A stretch of DNA of 64,000 nt. It comes from Crocodylus rhombifer (lineage: Eukaryota > Chordata > Crocodylia > Crocodylidae). The translations under genes were made by a program, and so were the position numbers. The DNA lies in the NCBI GenBank assembly GCA_038503035.1, contig JAVSML010024593.1, forward strand, positions 62,001-126,000, read 5' to 3'. Of this stretch, positions 11,523 through 22,957 are shown piece by piece. The number at the start of each line of letters is the position of its first letter. Positions within the stretch are counted from its first letter, which is position 1. The notes under the pieces are model-generated. The model did no database searches, was not told the DNA's origin, and saw nothing but the letters and a program-made list of their open reading frames with translations.

Positions 11523-12793
11523 CAGGGGTGGGCAAAATACAGGCTGCAGGCTACATCTGGTCCATCAGGTGATTCCACCAGGCCATAAACGGAAAGAATT
11601 ATCACAGGCCCCAACCTGTGGCTGCCCCTCTGAAAGCCGGCACCTCCATGCAGGAGGTACAGCTCTTGTTGCTAAGCAAACAACCCCCATCCCAGCCTGG
11701 CCTAACTCACTCCTGCTCCATGGTGGGGGGTGCTGGAGACAAGTAGCTTCTCCCTGGCAGAGCCTTTTGCCTGGCAAACCCATGGCTGTTTCCAGCCTCC
11801 CCACCCCCCTGTGAGAGTAGCAATTCAGGTAAGAGCCCCATGAGGCCATGCACCAGGGACTCCTATTGGAGGAAAGAGGGCGAAGAGCACAGGGAACCAT
11901 GTGCTATGGGGCCAGGCTGGGCTGGCCCCATATGCTGTAGAAGCACCAAAGCAGCACGGTATGGGGCTAGGTCAGGCTGGCCCCACATGCTGCCACCACA
12001 GGTGGCTGGGAATTCCAGCAAAAGCTGCACACTGTGGGGCCAGGTTGGGCTGGTCCTGCTCACTGCTGCCACATGTGGCTGTGGACTTGGGCGGGAGTGT
12101 GGGAGCTGTGCACTGTGAGGCCAGGTGGGGCTGGTCCCACTCACTGCCAGCACTTGTAGCTCCAGGGACTTGCACACTCTGGAGACTCTGAGAACTGCCC
12201 CCCCCCCCCACACACACACACTCCACACCCTCCCACAGACCCCAATTTACACCATACCCCCACATACCCTCCTTGCACACTCCCATACCCCCTCCACCTC
12301 CACCATACTTGCATCCTCCCACCCCCCCCCCCAACTGCAGGTCTGGGGACTTGCACAGTGCAGCCACCACATGCACCACACACACACCCCTTACCTTCCC
12401 ACACACAATACACGAGTAAGACTGTATTTTGAGCTATTATGTAATTGCCTCTATATGCACTATGCAAAAGCACATAAATCAAAACATAAATATTTTTAAA
12501 AATAAAATTAAAATGTGTTATAGGAGGTGTTTGATTTTTCAGTATATGGTTTGTTTGGGTTTTTTTTTCCAGTTTCAAGGTGGCACTCCCCGGCCCCCCC
12601 AAAAGGAGTACTTCTCGGGCAAGGGGAGGGACTTCAGGTGGAAAAGGTCAGTGGTTAGAGGCAGGACTTCCCATCCCAAGATGGTGATCAGGGGGCAGGG
12701 CATCTGTCAGAGGGTGGGACTACCCTTGTGGCCCTTGACAGCTCCCCAAAATTAATTAAGCTGCCCTTCAGCTAAAATAATTGCCCAACCCTG
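11523..12793. mobile_element. Non-autonomous hAT transposon, complete ends
   Basis: The left end reads CAGGGGTGGGCAAAAT and the reverse complement of the right end reads CAGGGTTGGGCAATTA, the classic hAT terminal inverted repeat. Exact 8-base duplications of GCCTAGAG flank both sides. The 1271-base interior has no transposase. It holds a G-rich stretch with about four degenerate units starting GGGGCCAGG-like near 11908, 11963, 12036 and 12117. C-runs and CA-repeats follow at about 12198-12400. It depends on a transposase made elsewhere. The ends differ in sequence from those of the larger hAT at 20.56-28.05 kb, so that element is probably not the source. The clean duplication suggests moderate age. 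Confidence 0.93.
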
Positions 12794-12801
12794 GCCTAGA
12801 G
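12794..12801. repeat. hAT target-site duplication, right
   Basis: GCCTAGAG, identical to 11515-11522. Confidence 0.92.
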
Positions 12802-15800
12802 GCAATCCAGCCCCAAAGGGTGCTTAAAAGTACACAGACATAGCATGTAGATCCAGACACAGACACTTGATGGGTGCAGCAAAAGAAGGAGGATCTCAGC
12901 TTGAGCTGTGACACCTGCTTACCCTACCCAGTGCATAACAGTTTCAGCAGAAGATTCTCCTCTTTGTATTTCAAATGACTGTGTGTTTACAAAACAGCTG
13001 CTGTGTCCCACATCGGAAATGACAGCACTTCAATGAAAATGCCACTTGGGCACCACAGCGGCACTTCTGACAAGCTGACAGCATTGGATGAAGTAATTGC
13101 TTTCTGCTGTACAAAGTCCTTTGGGAGCCTCTAGGAACAAAAGTGCTATATAACTGCAAAATGTGATAGCATTAACTGAAGCTATGGGCCAGATCCTGAT
13201 CTGTGGTAGCTTTGCAGTGGTCCATGTTATAAAGTCAGCCTGAAGCCATCAGATCCAGGCTTATTGCAGAGTACCTCTAATACCATACTATTCCCAGAAG
13301 ACAGCTTGTAGGAGGAGATGGCTAGCATGTCCTTATGTGTTGGTGATTCATTGACCCCTCTCAGTTTCCAGGCCAGGCAGTGATGGGCAAACTCACACTC
13401 TACTCTTCTGTGTGTATTACTTTCTAAGAAGCTTAGATGCATTTGTGCAGTGCAGCAGCTGGGCTGACTAACACCAAGAGAAAGGGCCATTTCGTCTGTC
13501 CAGTGTTGCACTAAAGCAGCTACATTCCTTCCAGTTCTGTTAGTAGCCTTCAAGCTACTTCAGTTTGTACTGGGGCCAAGCCAGCTATAGGCAGTATTTG
13601 CAGTAAATCAGCTATGCTTCAGTCCCACTGACCTGGCAAGTTTTTTTGGTTTTTTTTAAGGAAATTTTTTTGTGTTCCAGCCAAATAAATTCCAAGTCCG
13701 TGAATCACTGAAGAATCATAAGTGGCCCTACTACCAGCAAACATCATCCGCCCCCTCCTGAGGCTTCAGCTGCTTCCAAATCCTTTGGCAGGCATCCTAT
13801 GTGTGGGCCCAAGCCTGGATGCTTGGGGTTCAGAAGCTCCTGAGTTTTACTTGCCCTTAGCTGTATGGCCGCAGGAGCAAGCTAGGGAGTCTCCCATTTC
13901 CATAAAGTCAGTATGTAGCCAAGATCCTCCCACTAGAAGCTGGCCACTGGGAAGCTAACTATGAGGCTGTCATAGGGAGTCCTGTCTGCAAGCAGACAAG
14001 GGTGCAACCCTCCACTACACAGTCCCATTTTAATTGCATTACCTCAGTCAGGATACTTCCCCTGCCACCATTATGGTCATGGTATTTCCTCTGGCAGGTA
14101 AGTAGTGCAGTTATGACTAATGTGAGAAAGGCCTTGACCTGAGAAGCAAAGCATCCAATTGTGTGGCCCTTCCTCTCCTTCATGAATAGAGACAGGTGGG
14201 ACCTGTGGGATTAGATTGGCATGGACTACCCAAACAATATGCTTACAGGGGTTTATACCAGAACAGACTTTAGAGTTTCATGTTGTTGAACTATATTCCT
14301 GCAAGGAACTTTGCACCAGTCTCCCACAGTTACCTCCACTCCCTATTTTTCAGAGAATTTGTACAATCCCCTTTTTGTCTATGCAAAGAATGTTTGCCAG
14401 AATACCTTTGCTAGCAAACTTTACTTCTAATGTAGACCTGGCTAACTCCTCTCCTTTCTCCAGCCCATGTATAATCCACATGTAGGCATTCCTCTACTTT
14501 GGTATATGTGGTTGATAGGAAAGCCTAGAACTTCCCTATAGTGAGCACTATACTAGAGCGTTATGGCATGTGAGCTGCAACCAATTGGCTCATAGACCTG
14601 GTGATACCATTAGAGTAACTAATTTCCATAATATTCTGTAGTAAACCCTGTAGTAAAGCTAATTTAAAATGTAGTGTGGAGAACAATTCCTGTGAGATAT
14701 TGCTGTATTTTTTTAAAGGGCTGGTTTATGTGAGTAGGCACTTCCTCCTTTCCCAGGGACCCACCTTTGGATTGGTCAGATAATGTAACCCTTTCAAGAC
14801 ACTGTCAAGGACTGGCTATCTCATACCTTCTGAAGAAACAGTAGGAGGAGACTTCAAGAGGTCAATTTCTACCACTACCTAGGATCATTCATCTAAGGTA
14901 TGGTCCTGTCCCTGAGAGAGATGTTTAGGACCATTTAAAAAAAAGAAAAAAGATAAAGAGGTCCTACATCTATGAACACTTGAGACCTTGGTTTGATGCC
15001 ATGTACCATACTAGTAACCATCCTTACCCTGATAACAGGTAGGCTAGACTGAGTTCTTCAGACTAACTTCAATAACTTCAAGCAGCAGTGGGGATGCACT
15101 TAACTTCTCACTGCAGGGTTTTTCATTATTATTCTTTTAGCAGCTTTTTTTAACTTTGCAAATTTCAAAAGGATTGAAAAAAGTGGCAATGCTGAATGGT
15201 TTTTGGTTCATTCTCTTGTATTGAGCTTCTCTACTCTGATGTGCTGGTTGCCTAGGAAACAGCTAGAATTGAATTTGGATAGATGCATTGTCAACAGCAA
15301 AGGAGTTGAGTGGATTTTCAAGTGGTGGAAAGGGGAATAAAATGTAGTGAATAAATAACATTGGGGCAGATTTTACAGAAGTGAGTGTTAATTTCTAATT
15401 TGCATGTGCAGTTTGCATTGTGTCCATAATTGCACAAATGACCAATAAAGTGCATTAGTGTGCATAAGCTGGCTGTGCATTTGTCTAAAAAATCAAGTCC
15501 TGTATGTGCAAAGTGAAAACAATAGCATAAATATAAAATTATAGCTCTGTCTTATTGATATATGCAGTTGTAATGTCCAAAATAAATATAGGTAAGTTCA
15601 TACTTAAGTTGCAATATTATCGACACAGGTAGAAAAATGAAATGTGAAACTTACTTGAAGATGTGTCCCCACATGTGGGGTTATGCAGTTATTTATATGA
15701 AGAGAAATGTTATGATCTTTGATTCTCTTTAGGGAATAGTCAAAATTTTCTAGGGTGCACTTTTATAGCAAGAGGATGATTCTGATGGGTTTACTTGGGA

Positions 15801-16130
15801 CTTATGTCCATAGGTAAACTTGTGTTTTGCAGTCATGGAAGTTTTATACTTTGAGTAGACACTGACTGAAAGCAAACTGTGTTGTGTTTCATTTCCCTAT
15901 AGCTGCTTGATATAAATAGAAGAGTTTTCCCTCTTTATTTTATGTGCCTAGATTTACAGATTGACAAATGTTCCACCTATTTTTTCAAGATGTATCTGAG
16001 CTCAGCACTTAGTTTTGTATGTGGTCAAAGTGCATTGAACACCTACATCAGTTATCAAATAAGCTTGAAATGGCATTGAAAAACTCTCAATGTCACTTTG
16101 TTCCAACTGCCATCTTAGTAGCTTAATTCA
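12802..16130. other. Unassigned non-coding stretch
   Basis: About 3.3 kb without a supportable gene or element. The frames of up to 108 codons resemble no family. A T-run lies near 13645-13670. The stretch ends with the A that forms the left half of the A|T insertion site of the Helitron-like element. Confidence 0.4.
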
Positions 16131-16951
16131 TCTAATATTATAAAAGCATTAGTCTGTCTGTCTGTCCATGATGCTTTATTCACACTCTGATTGACTGACT
16201 GAAACAACCAGTCAGAGAGCTCCAAGAGCTTTAGGACAGGAGATGGCAGGTAGAGTGGCACCATGACAGGAGGAACACAGTGGACAGAGCAGGACAGGGA
16301 TGGGCCCATCCCCTCCCCTCTTCCCCATCCGGATGAGAAGTGGGCACGAGGCCAGACACAGGGGAAATGGGGCAATGCAGAGCCATGAGGCCCCAACAAA
16401 AGCTGGCAGGGAGAGAAAGGGAGGGAAGGGAGCAGAAGGGGGAGGGAGGACACGGTGATGGTGCCACACCACTGCCACACCCCAACAACAGATCTGAAGG
16501 GGTGGGGGGAAGCCTCAGCCCTGGCCCTGAAGCAGTGGGGCTGAGGGTGGGGTGAGCAGGCCCCTGAGTGGATGAGAAGTGGGGGCAGGCCTGGATGTGG
16601 ACCTCTGTCCCTGCCTGTCATGATGGCAGGGAGCGCATCGCCGCTGCCCCACAACCATTGGGCCCCAACAAAAGCTGGCAGGGACGGGCTTGGGGGGGCA
16701 TGGTGATGGTGGCCTTTTGCCACTGCCCAGCTCTGCCAACAGCTGGGAGGGGAGCGGGCACGGGAAGCAAATGGTAGGGGAAGTGGGCCTGGACTCAGAG
16801 CGCAGGGGTGGGGGGGAAAAGACCCAGACTGGGGGGGGAGGAGGGGGACAGGGGTGCAGGGCCAGACCCAAAGTGGGGGGGGAGGGAGGGGGACTGGACA
16901 CAGGCCTCTGTCCCCACCCACCCCCATCATTCTTGATGGGCAGTTGGCTAG
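16131..16951 (+). mobile_element. Non-autonomous Helitron-like element
   Basis: It starts with TC (TCTAATATTATAAAAGCATT) after an A and ends in CTAG (16948-16951) before a T, the A|T insertion expected of Helitrons. Just inside the 3' end is a perfect 7-bp hairpin: CCCATCA at 16923-16929, loop TTCT, TGATGGG at 16934-16940. Seven bases follow before CTAG. There is no terminal inverted repeat and no target duplication, as expected. The 5' end resembles vertebrate Helitrons, which often begin TCC-TATATAATAAAAG-like. The interior is G-rich with repeated phrases, e.g. CCCCAACAAAAGCTGGCAGG at about 16391 and 16663, and GGATGAGAAGTGGG at 16331 and 16570. No Rep/helicase coding is present, and the long frame on the minus strand here is low-complexity. 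Confidence 0.75.
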
Positions 16952-17174
16952 TTTATATATATCTGCAAATAAGCATTTGTAATACTTAGGAATACTCTTG
17001 TTGAACAACTTTTGTGGGGTGACTGTACTAGAATTTTCTCATTCTGATTTCCCTGTTCAGTTGCCGTGACTAAAATTTGTGTCAGGTATATATTAACATG
17101 TGCACACACATACATACTCACTCCCCTCCAGTCTTGTCACAGGGGTGACTTGTTATACACTGTATCATAGCTTT
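16952..17174. other. Unassigned spacer
   Basis: Short stretch with a TATATATAT start and CA-rich bases near 17100. No gene. Confidence 0.4.
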
Positions 17175-17888
17175 TAGGCTAAAGACAGAAGTTGCACATA
17201 AACTGGTTTAAGTAATCAGGCACTCGTTTAAACCTGTAGTAGAACAGAAGCTCAGTGCACATAAAACCGTTTCAAAATAGATGAAACTGAGTTAAAATAA
17301 GTCTGGTTGAATGTGGTATCAGACTTAAATGATTTGGGCCAAACTGGTTTTTGGGCCAAACTTCTGTACGAGATCCCTTCCTGGTTCAAATTAAATCAGA
17401 GTGCCCCAGAATGCTTTCCAGCCCTGGGCTGGGCTGTGGTGTCTGCTCCAGCAGTGAATGGTAGGGGGCAGGAGAGGAGAGAGAGAGGCAGGGGCTGCCC
17501 CCTCCCCCCAGACAAACCCTGGCTGGGGTCTGGGGCCTGGGAAGGGGGTTAAACCCCATTTTCCCTGAGTACAGAGCTGCCCTGCTGCTAAATGTACTGA
17601 AACTTGCTGCTGGCTGTCACTATGGACTACACATCCCAGAGGCACTTGGAAGCAGAAAGAGGATGTGATGAGCAACTGTGCATAGTCTGCTTATGTGATG
17701 CTAGGCTGCAAATCCCAGAGACCTTCTGGCTTCTGGCCTGAGCCACTCCAGGCATATAGCTGCATTTCCTGAATCAAAGGTAAATGTGTGTCCAGTGTTT
17801 CTCAGTTTAATCTTTGCCATTTAGACTAACCTGCAAAGACTGAATCGATTCAGTCTTGGGCTTTTTGGCTGTTTGTACTTAGCCTTAA
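17175..17888. mobile_element. Possible non-autonomous DNA transposon
   Basis: TTAGGCTAAAGACAG at the left roughly pairs with the reverse complement of the right end (TAAGGCTAAGTACAAACAG). Internal sub-repeats of the type CACATAAA-(A)C-GTTT occur at about 17195 and 17257. A small palindrome (GACTGAATCGATTCAGTC) lies at about 17839-17856. No target duplication is clear, so class and boundaries are tentative. Confidence 0.35.
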
Positions 17889-20559
17889 ACATCATGTGTC
17901 TTTCCTTGCTCCTCAGAGCTGAATGAGAATAGCAAAATAGCATCATTCCCTGAGAATCGTATAAATAAGAGCACCCTGAGCCTTTTTAGGACTTACAGCA
18001 AATCCTCTGCCAGGGCTGATAGTTGACCACCACCTCACCTTCCAGTGAAACAGTGAGCCTGTAATCCAGATTGAAAGTAGCACAGGATCTGGGATGCAGC
18101 TCTTAGAACAGACACATCTATGTGCAGAACTAAGATTGTGGCAATGGGGTGCACCCATACCACCTTTTGTAGCATCAGGCATATGCATTAACGTGTGCAT
18201 CCTCTCTGCCTCCTTCAAAATTCAGCAGCAGAGGAAACGGGGGGATGAGCAATGGTGATGCAATGGTGGTGCACCACATCACTAGTGCCACCATTCATTC
18301 CCTCCTTTTCTCTGCTGCTGAATTCAGAGATGAGAGGAGGAGGAATGGGAAGAGCAAACAGCAGTAGGCTCCATTGCTGCTTGAAAACAGGGATTCTGGC
18401 CAGATCGCTGATGAGTTTATAGCACTCACAGAACATGTAGAGCTCCCAGCAGCTGTGCTGACATGCTGGTGAGCTCTGAACACTCACATGCAGCACACAG
18501 CCAAAGGTTGGTGCAACCATGCCAGTGCACCCACTCGGGATCTGTCCCGTGCTATATCTTAGTTCTGCTTTGTCCTGCTGCTGGATCTCCTGGGTTATTA
18601 ATATCAGTTGGCTAAGTTCTGGTGGCACTTCTGTGGAAAAACTGCTCGCCTTTCACAGAGACATTTCTCCATGGCTTGAGAAACAGCTACTGACTTGCCC
18701 TCTAACTACCTCCTCTACTAAGTGGTGGGCTTTCTGTATGTATGCAGAAACAGGGCATTCAATAAAAATCTCTATTCTCCACTGCCTCTTTTCTTTCTTT
18801 TGATTTAAAAAATAATATTACAGTACTAGCTTCCAAATTATCCAAGGCTTGTTTACTTAGCAGAAACTTGGAAGGAGATAATGTTGAAGAAGCAGCAAGA
18901 AAGTTTCCTGTTTGCAGGGGAATCAGAATTAGAATCAGTCCTTGAGGCAGAATGTCCAATAAAGACTGGTCATTGGTGTTGGCCTGAGAGCCCTGAAAAT
19001 TTTTTTTTCCTGGTTGCCGTTTGACCATCTTATTGTAGGACTGGTGTATATGTGCAACTTACACTTTAAATACAGATGGACTTTGCATTATTGTTTTCTG
19101 TTTTGGTGGACAGCAGACTTGTGAGGTCCCAGACATCTTCTGCTGTCAGCTGAAAGGAGATGTATCAGAAGAAGCAGCAACAATATTCTCAATACCTTGC
19201 TCATTGTTTCTATCTAAACAGATAAGCCACACAGTTGCTGTGATATACATCATGATATATTCAGTGGAATATTTGATAGCATTTAGATCAGAGATGAGCC
19301 TGAACCAAATTCTTTGTCTACTGCTGAATTTGGGACAATCTGAATCTAACCAATTGTACTCAAGCTTCAGATCTGGTCTCTGCCTTCATAAAGTGAGAAG
19401 AATGAACTCACTTTTGGTCCCTGTGCAAGTGTGCACCCACACACACCCACACACACACACTTACCTTTTGAAACTCCTCAGTCTGTATCCCAGCTCTCCA
19501 TTTCAGACCCTATCATCAGCTGCGCAGGGTGTATAATAGATTTGTGGTCTACATGTTTAATGAGGGACTACCTCCATATCCCCGATGTGCATTTTGTACT
19601 CTTGCTTTACTTGCATCACAACAGCCAGTCATTCCTCATTTTTATTTTCCCAGGCAGCAGAAATCAGTAGTAAATTATCCACCTGGGATGAGGGTAACTG
19701 TATTAGCAAACAAATTGTAGCAATTTTCAGCATGTGTTTAAAGCTTAATTTGCAAGGAGAACAAATTATGAGAGAGGAATTTGAGAATATTGCTGTTGTG
19801 TTATATACTCTAACTGTGCTGTCGCCTGAGTCCTGCAAAATATATGTTTAATGAACATTTCTCCCATGGTGTACCATCATTTTTACATACAGCATGTGAA
19901 TTCATGTATGCTAGAGACAGGAAATAAGTGTGACTTATGCAATGAGAACGTCTCTAATTTATGTACTACAGGAACTAGAAGGTGAATGAATCTGTGGTCA
20001 TAGAATTTAAATCAGCTTAATATTTGGTAGCACACTGACAAATGCATTCATATTATCTTAGAATCAGAGGATTGTAATGAAGTGGCAAGCATTCATACAG
20101 GTAGTATCATCTGCATGTCGCAACAACAATATGTGCTGTGCATGTAATCTTTAAATTTAGGAAATCAGATAATTGGTCATTGATGTGACGGAAGAAGGAT
20201 TTGAGCTTCTGTAAGAGTAGCTGTCTTCAGACATCAGACATAAATTTTCCATACAGAGAAGTGTTGGCTTTCATCAGTGGAAATGTCAGATTTCTCTTCT
20301 ACCAATTTCCCAAAGGATTCAAGAGTGTCGACATGTAAAAATTCAGTCCCCCAAAGAGTCTCACGCAAGCATGTGCACACACACACTTACACACATCATG
20401 TGTACATATGTCCCATAGGTGACAGATATGGAAATGCTTTCTTTCATAAATCATAATGTTGCTTCATGCGCTGTGTTTTCTTGTGTAAAGTGATATTTGT
20501 CTGTTACGCTTTGTGACAGTGCTGATGGAATAGCACCCTAGAGTATTTTGGGGCCCCTA
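17889..20559. other. Unassigned stretch with foldback and CA-repeat
   Basis: No supportable gene. At 18220-18327 the sequence forms an imperfect palindrome whose outer arms share AATTCAGCAGCAGAG and whose centre is GTGGTGCACCAC, perhaps a small foldback element. A CA-repeat lies at about 19430-19462 and a weaker one at about 20370-20395. Confidence 0.4.
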
Positions 20560-20678
20560 ACCAGACAAGTGAAATTTCAACAGGTGTTTCATTTTGAAGC
20601 TGTTTTGATGTGTTTTGAGTTAAATCAGTGAAATCGAAACAAAATGAAAGGCTTTGAAACAGCTTTCAAGCGAAACAA

Positions 20679-20723
20679 GGGTACTTGAAATGTTTCAAAA
20701 CTTTTGAAACATTTCAAGTACCC
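20679..20723. repeat. 45-base perfect palindrome near hAT left end
   Basis: Two 22-base arms (20679-20700 and 20702-20723) are perfectly complementary around a single C. The left arm starts GGGTACTTGAAATG and ends TTTCAAAA. Subterminal hairpins are common in hAT and may bind transposase. That role is inference. Confidence 0.9.
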
Positions 20724-22285
20724 TCGTTTTGTTTCAAAGCTGAGTTTCGAAGCCAGGCTTGCTTGCAGCTAAAGAGAAACTAAGGAGAGGGAGGGAGAAG
20801 AAGTGGGGAAGGACTGCTCTGATATTGACTGTGTAGCTGGCCAGTGACTGTGATCCTTCCCTGAGGTCCCTTCCAATCCTAGTGCTCTGGAGGAGGGACG
20901 GAAAAACAGCATAAAAAGCATTGTTTGAACTGAGCTTTCTCTGTGGCTTGGGGTAAGTTTACTGAACTGTCTTCCAGCAGCTCAGCAGCATCAGAAAGGC
21001 CATCACTTCCTACTTACTAGCCTGTTTCTAGTAAGTGGGATACAATACCTTTTCCTTTCCCAATACCCTTTATTATTATAGTCATTCCTTTCAATTTATT
21101 CCTCCCCCAAAATCCTCTTTTTGTTTTTGTTAATCCATTTTGATTCTTTTCCCCCCAGAAAATAAATCTGTATGTTGTCTCACAGTGTGCATTCCATTCA
21201 CTGTGCAGGGAAGCACAGCATATATTGAGTATTATAATATACAGTTTATACAGGAACACATATATACATTTATATATTTTATTTGTTACATACATACATT
21301 ACATAAATACATACATACAATTATCTACATATATTAATGAAAATACATATTACATTACAGAAGAACACAGATTTTCCAGCACACCAAACACACTACGAAA
21401 CATACTATGAAGCATACTGGAAAGGCAGCTGGTAAGCCTTCAGGGAGGGGCAGAAGAAAGGGTAGAGGGTGAGCTGTAAATTTCCCTCCCCCTAAAAAAC
21501 CGAGACACAGCCTCTTTCCTACAACTAATGGGAATGAGGCTTCTGGTTCTACTGGCAGCAAAGAGAGGGGAGCAGTGCCACTGCCTGAGTCTGCATCCCC
21601 TCCAATAGCACCAACCATAACCCCCCCACACCAGCACCATGACAACAAGCAGCACCAGCATGACAGTTCTCCACCCCCATTTCCCTTCCCAGCTTGAGCC
21701 TTCCAGTGCCAGAGAAAGAGCTGGATCTGAGTACCATAGCAAAGGAAATTGTGGGGAAGGAGGGAGAATCATCTCAGTTTCTGTTCCACACCCCCTCAAG
21801 TTTCCACTAGAGCCAGGTCTCCTTCCCCAGAAGACACTTTGTAGGAAGTTGAGGTAGAGGTTGTGGAGGCAAGTGGCTCAGATGAGTCTGCTCCTCTTGT
21901 TGCTGTGCTTCTGCCTGCTGAGAAGGGGGAAAAGTCAGCAGCCACACATACACCCACACCCCAGAAGCAAGGGGGTAGTGTGGTCTGGGATCATTTTGTG
22001 CTGGCAGATGATCTCACATATGCTACCTGCCTGCGCTGCTGAGCCAAAACCAGCCAGGGCAAGGGAATGAAACATGTGAGCACCACAGGGATGCTGATGC
22101 GTCTCTGCAAGCACCACCCCTTGCCCTTGCTCCGCCTCAGCCAGGCAGCAGTGGGAGTGTGCCCAAAAAGAAGACCCCCTCTCGCTTGAAAGTCCCTGTC
22201 CCCCTGAAGCAGAGGCAGATCACCCTGGAACAGTGGGGGAAAGGTGGGCACACGGGGGGGCACGTTCTCAAGGAGAGTGAGATCA

Positions 22286-22366
22286 CTCAAGAAAGGAGAA
22301 GGGCTGATCACCCAGAGCACTGGGGAGATGCTTGCTCTGGGTGATCAGCCCTTCTCCTTTCTTGAG
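22286..22366. repeat. Perfect 34-bp inverted repeat (hairpin)
   Basis: The left arm 22286-22319 starts CTCAAGAAAGGAG and ends CCCAGAGCA. The right arm 22333-22366 is its exact reverse complement, with a 13-base loop. It sits just before the hAT transposase remnant. A perfect 34-bp match amid decayed sequence implies a recent local inverted duplication, or templated repair or assembly error. Confidence 0.95.
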
Positions 22367-22387
22367 CAGCCAGGTTTCAGGTAGCTC

Positions 22388-22957
22388 ATGGCACTTATGG
22401 CCCCATCGGTCAAAGAGCCTGCATGCACCACCTTCAGCAGGGCAGTGGTGCCCTCCCTATATGAGGTATGCAGGGACTACTTGAAGAAGAAGCTATACAA
22501 GGCCAGTCCACAGGTGGTCTTGCAGTTTACCTCGGACATCCGGAACAGCCAGGGTGGAGATCACACCTACCTCTCCCTCACAGGGCACTGGTGCAACCAG
22601 TCAGGCTGTCAGTGGACTCTCCTTTAAGCTGAGGTGATGGATGAGTCCCACATGGCAACCGAGCTCATGGGAACCAGGAACCACTTGGTGCAGGGGTGGC
22701 TTGTTGAGCAGGACAAGCTCACCTGTGTGTTCATGGTCACCAAAAATGGGACTAATATGGTCAAGGAGGTCCATGATGCCAACTTTGCTGGCATCCGCTG
22801 TGTGGCACCCAAGTTGCACCTTATTGTCAGGGATGTCTTGAAGTGGGGCAGGGCTGCCGGTGACAGCACCAGCACCACCAGCAAGCTCATTTCTAAATGC
22901 AGGAAGGTGGCAGGGTACTTCCACCAGATCACCAAGTGGGGCAAGATAGTTTCACAG
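22388..22957 (+). pseudogene. hAT transposase remnant, N-terminal block
   Basis: The first frame (22388-22627) matches the start of the hAT catalytic fold: VPSLYEVCRDYLKKKLY, then YLSLTGHW, the usual SLT.HW motif. After a frameshift, 22634-22957 continues MDESHMATELMGTRNHLV, LTCVFMVTKNGTNMVKEVHD, GIRCVAPKLHLIVRDVLKWG, and CRKVAGYFHQITKWGKIV. In active hAT enzymes the motif is TDNGANM with the first catalytic Asp. Here it reads TKNGTNM, so the Asp is replaced by Lys. The frame then runs into CR1 DNA. The enzyme would cut and paste hAT ends; this copy is dead. Confidence 0.85.

Noticed and set aside
12141..12602. Glycine/histidine-rich frames on both strands
   Set aside because: They come from the C-run and CA-repeat core of the non-autonomous hAT.
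16115..17008. 297-codon minus-strand frame
   Set aside because: Proline-, serine- and histidine-rich low complexity that arises from the G-rich interior of the Helitron-like element. No domain and no conserved start.
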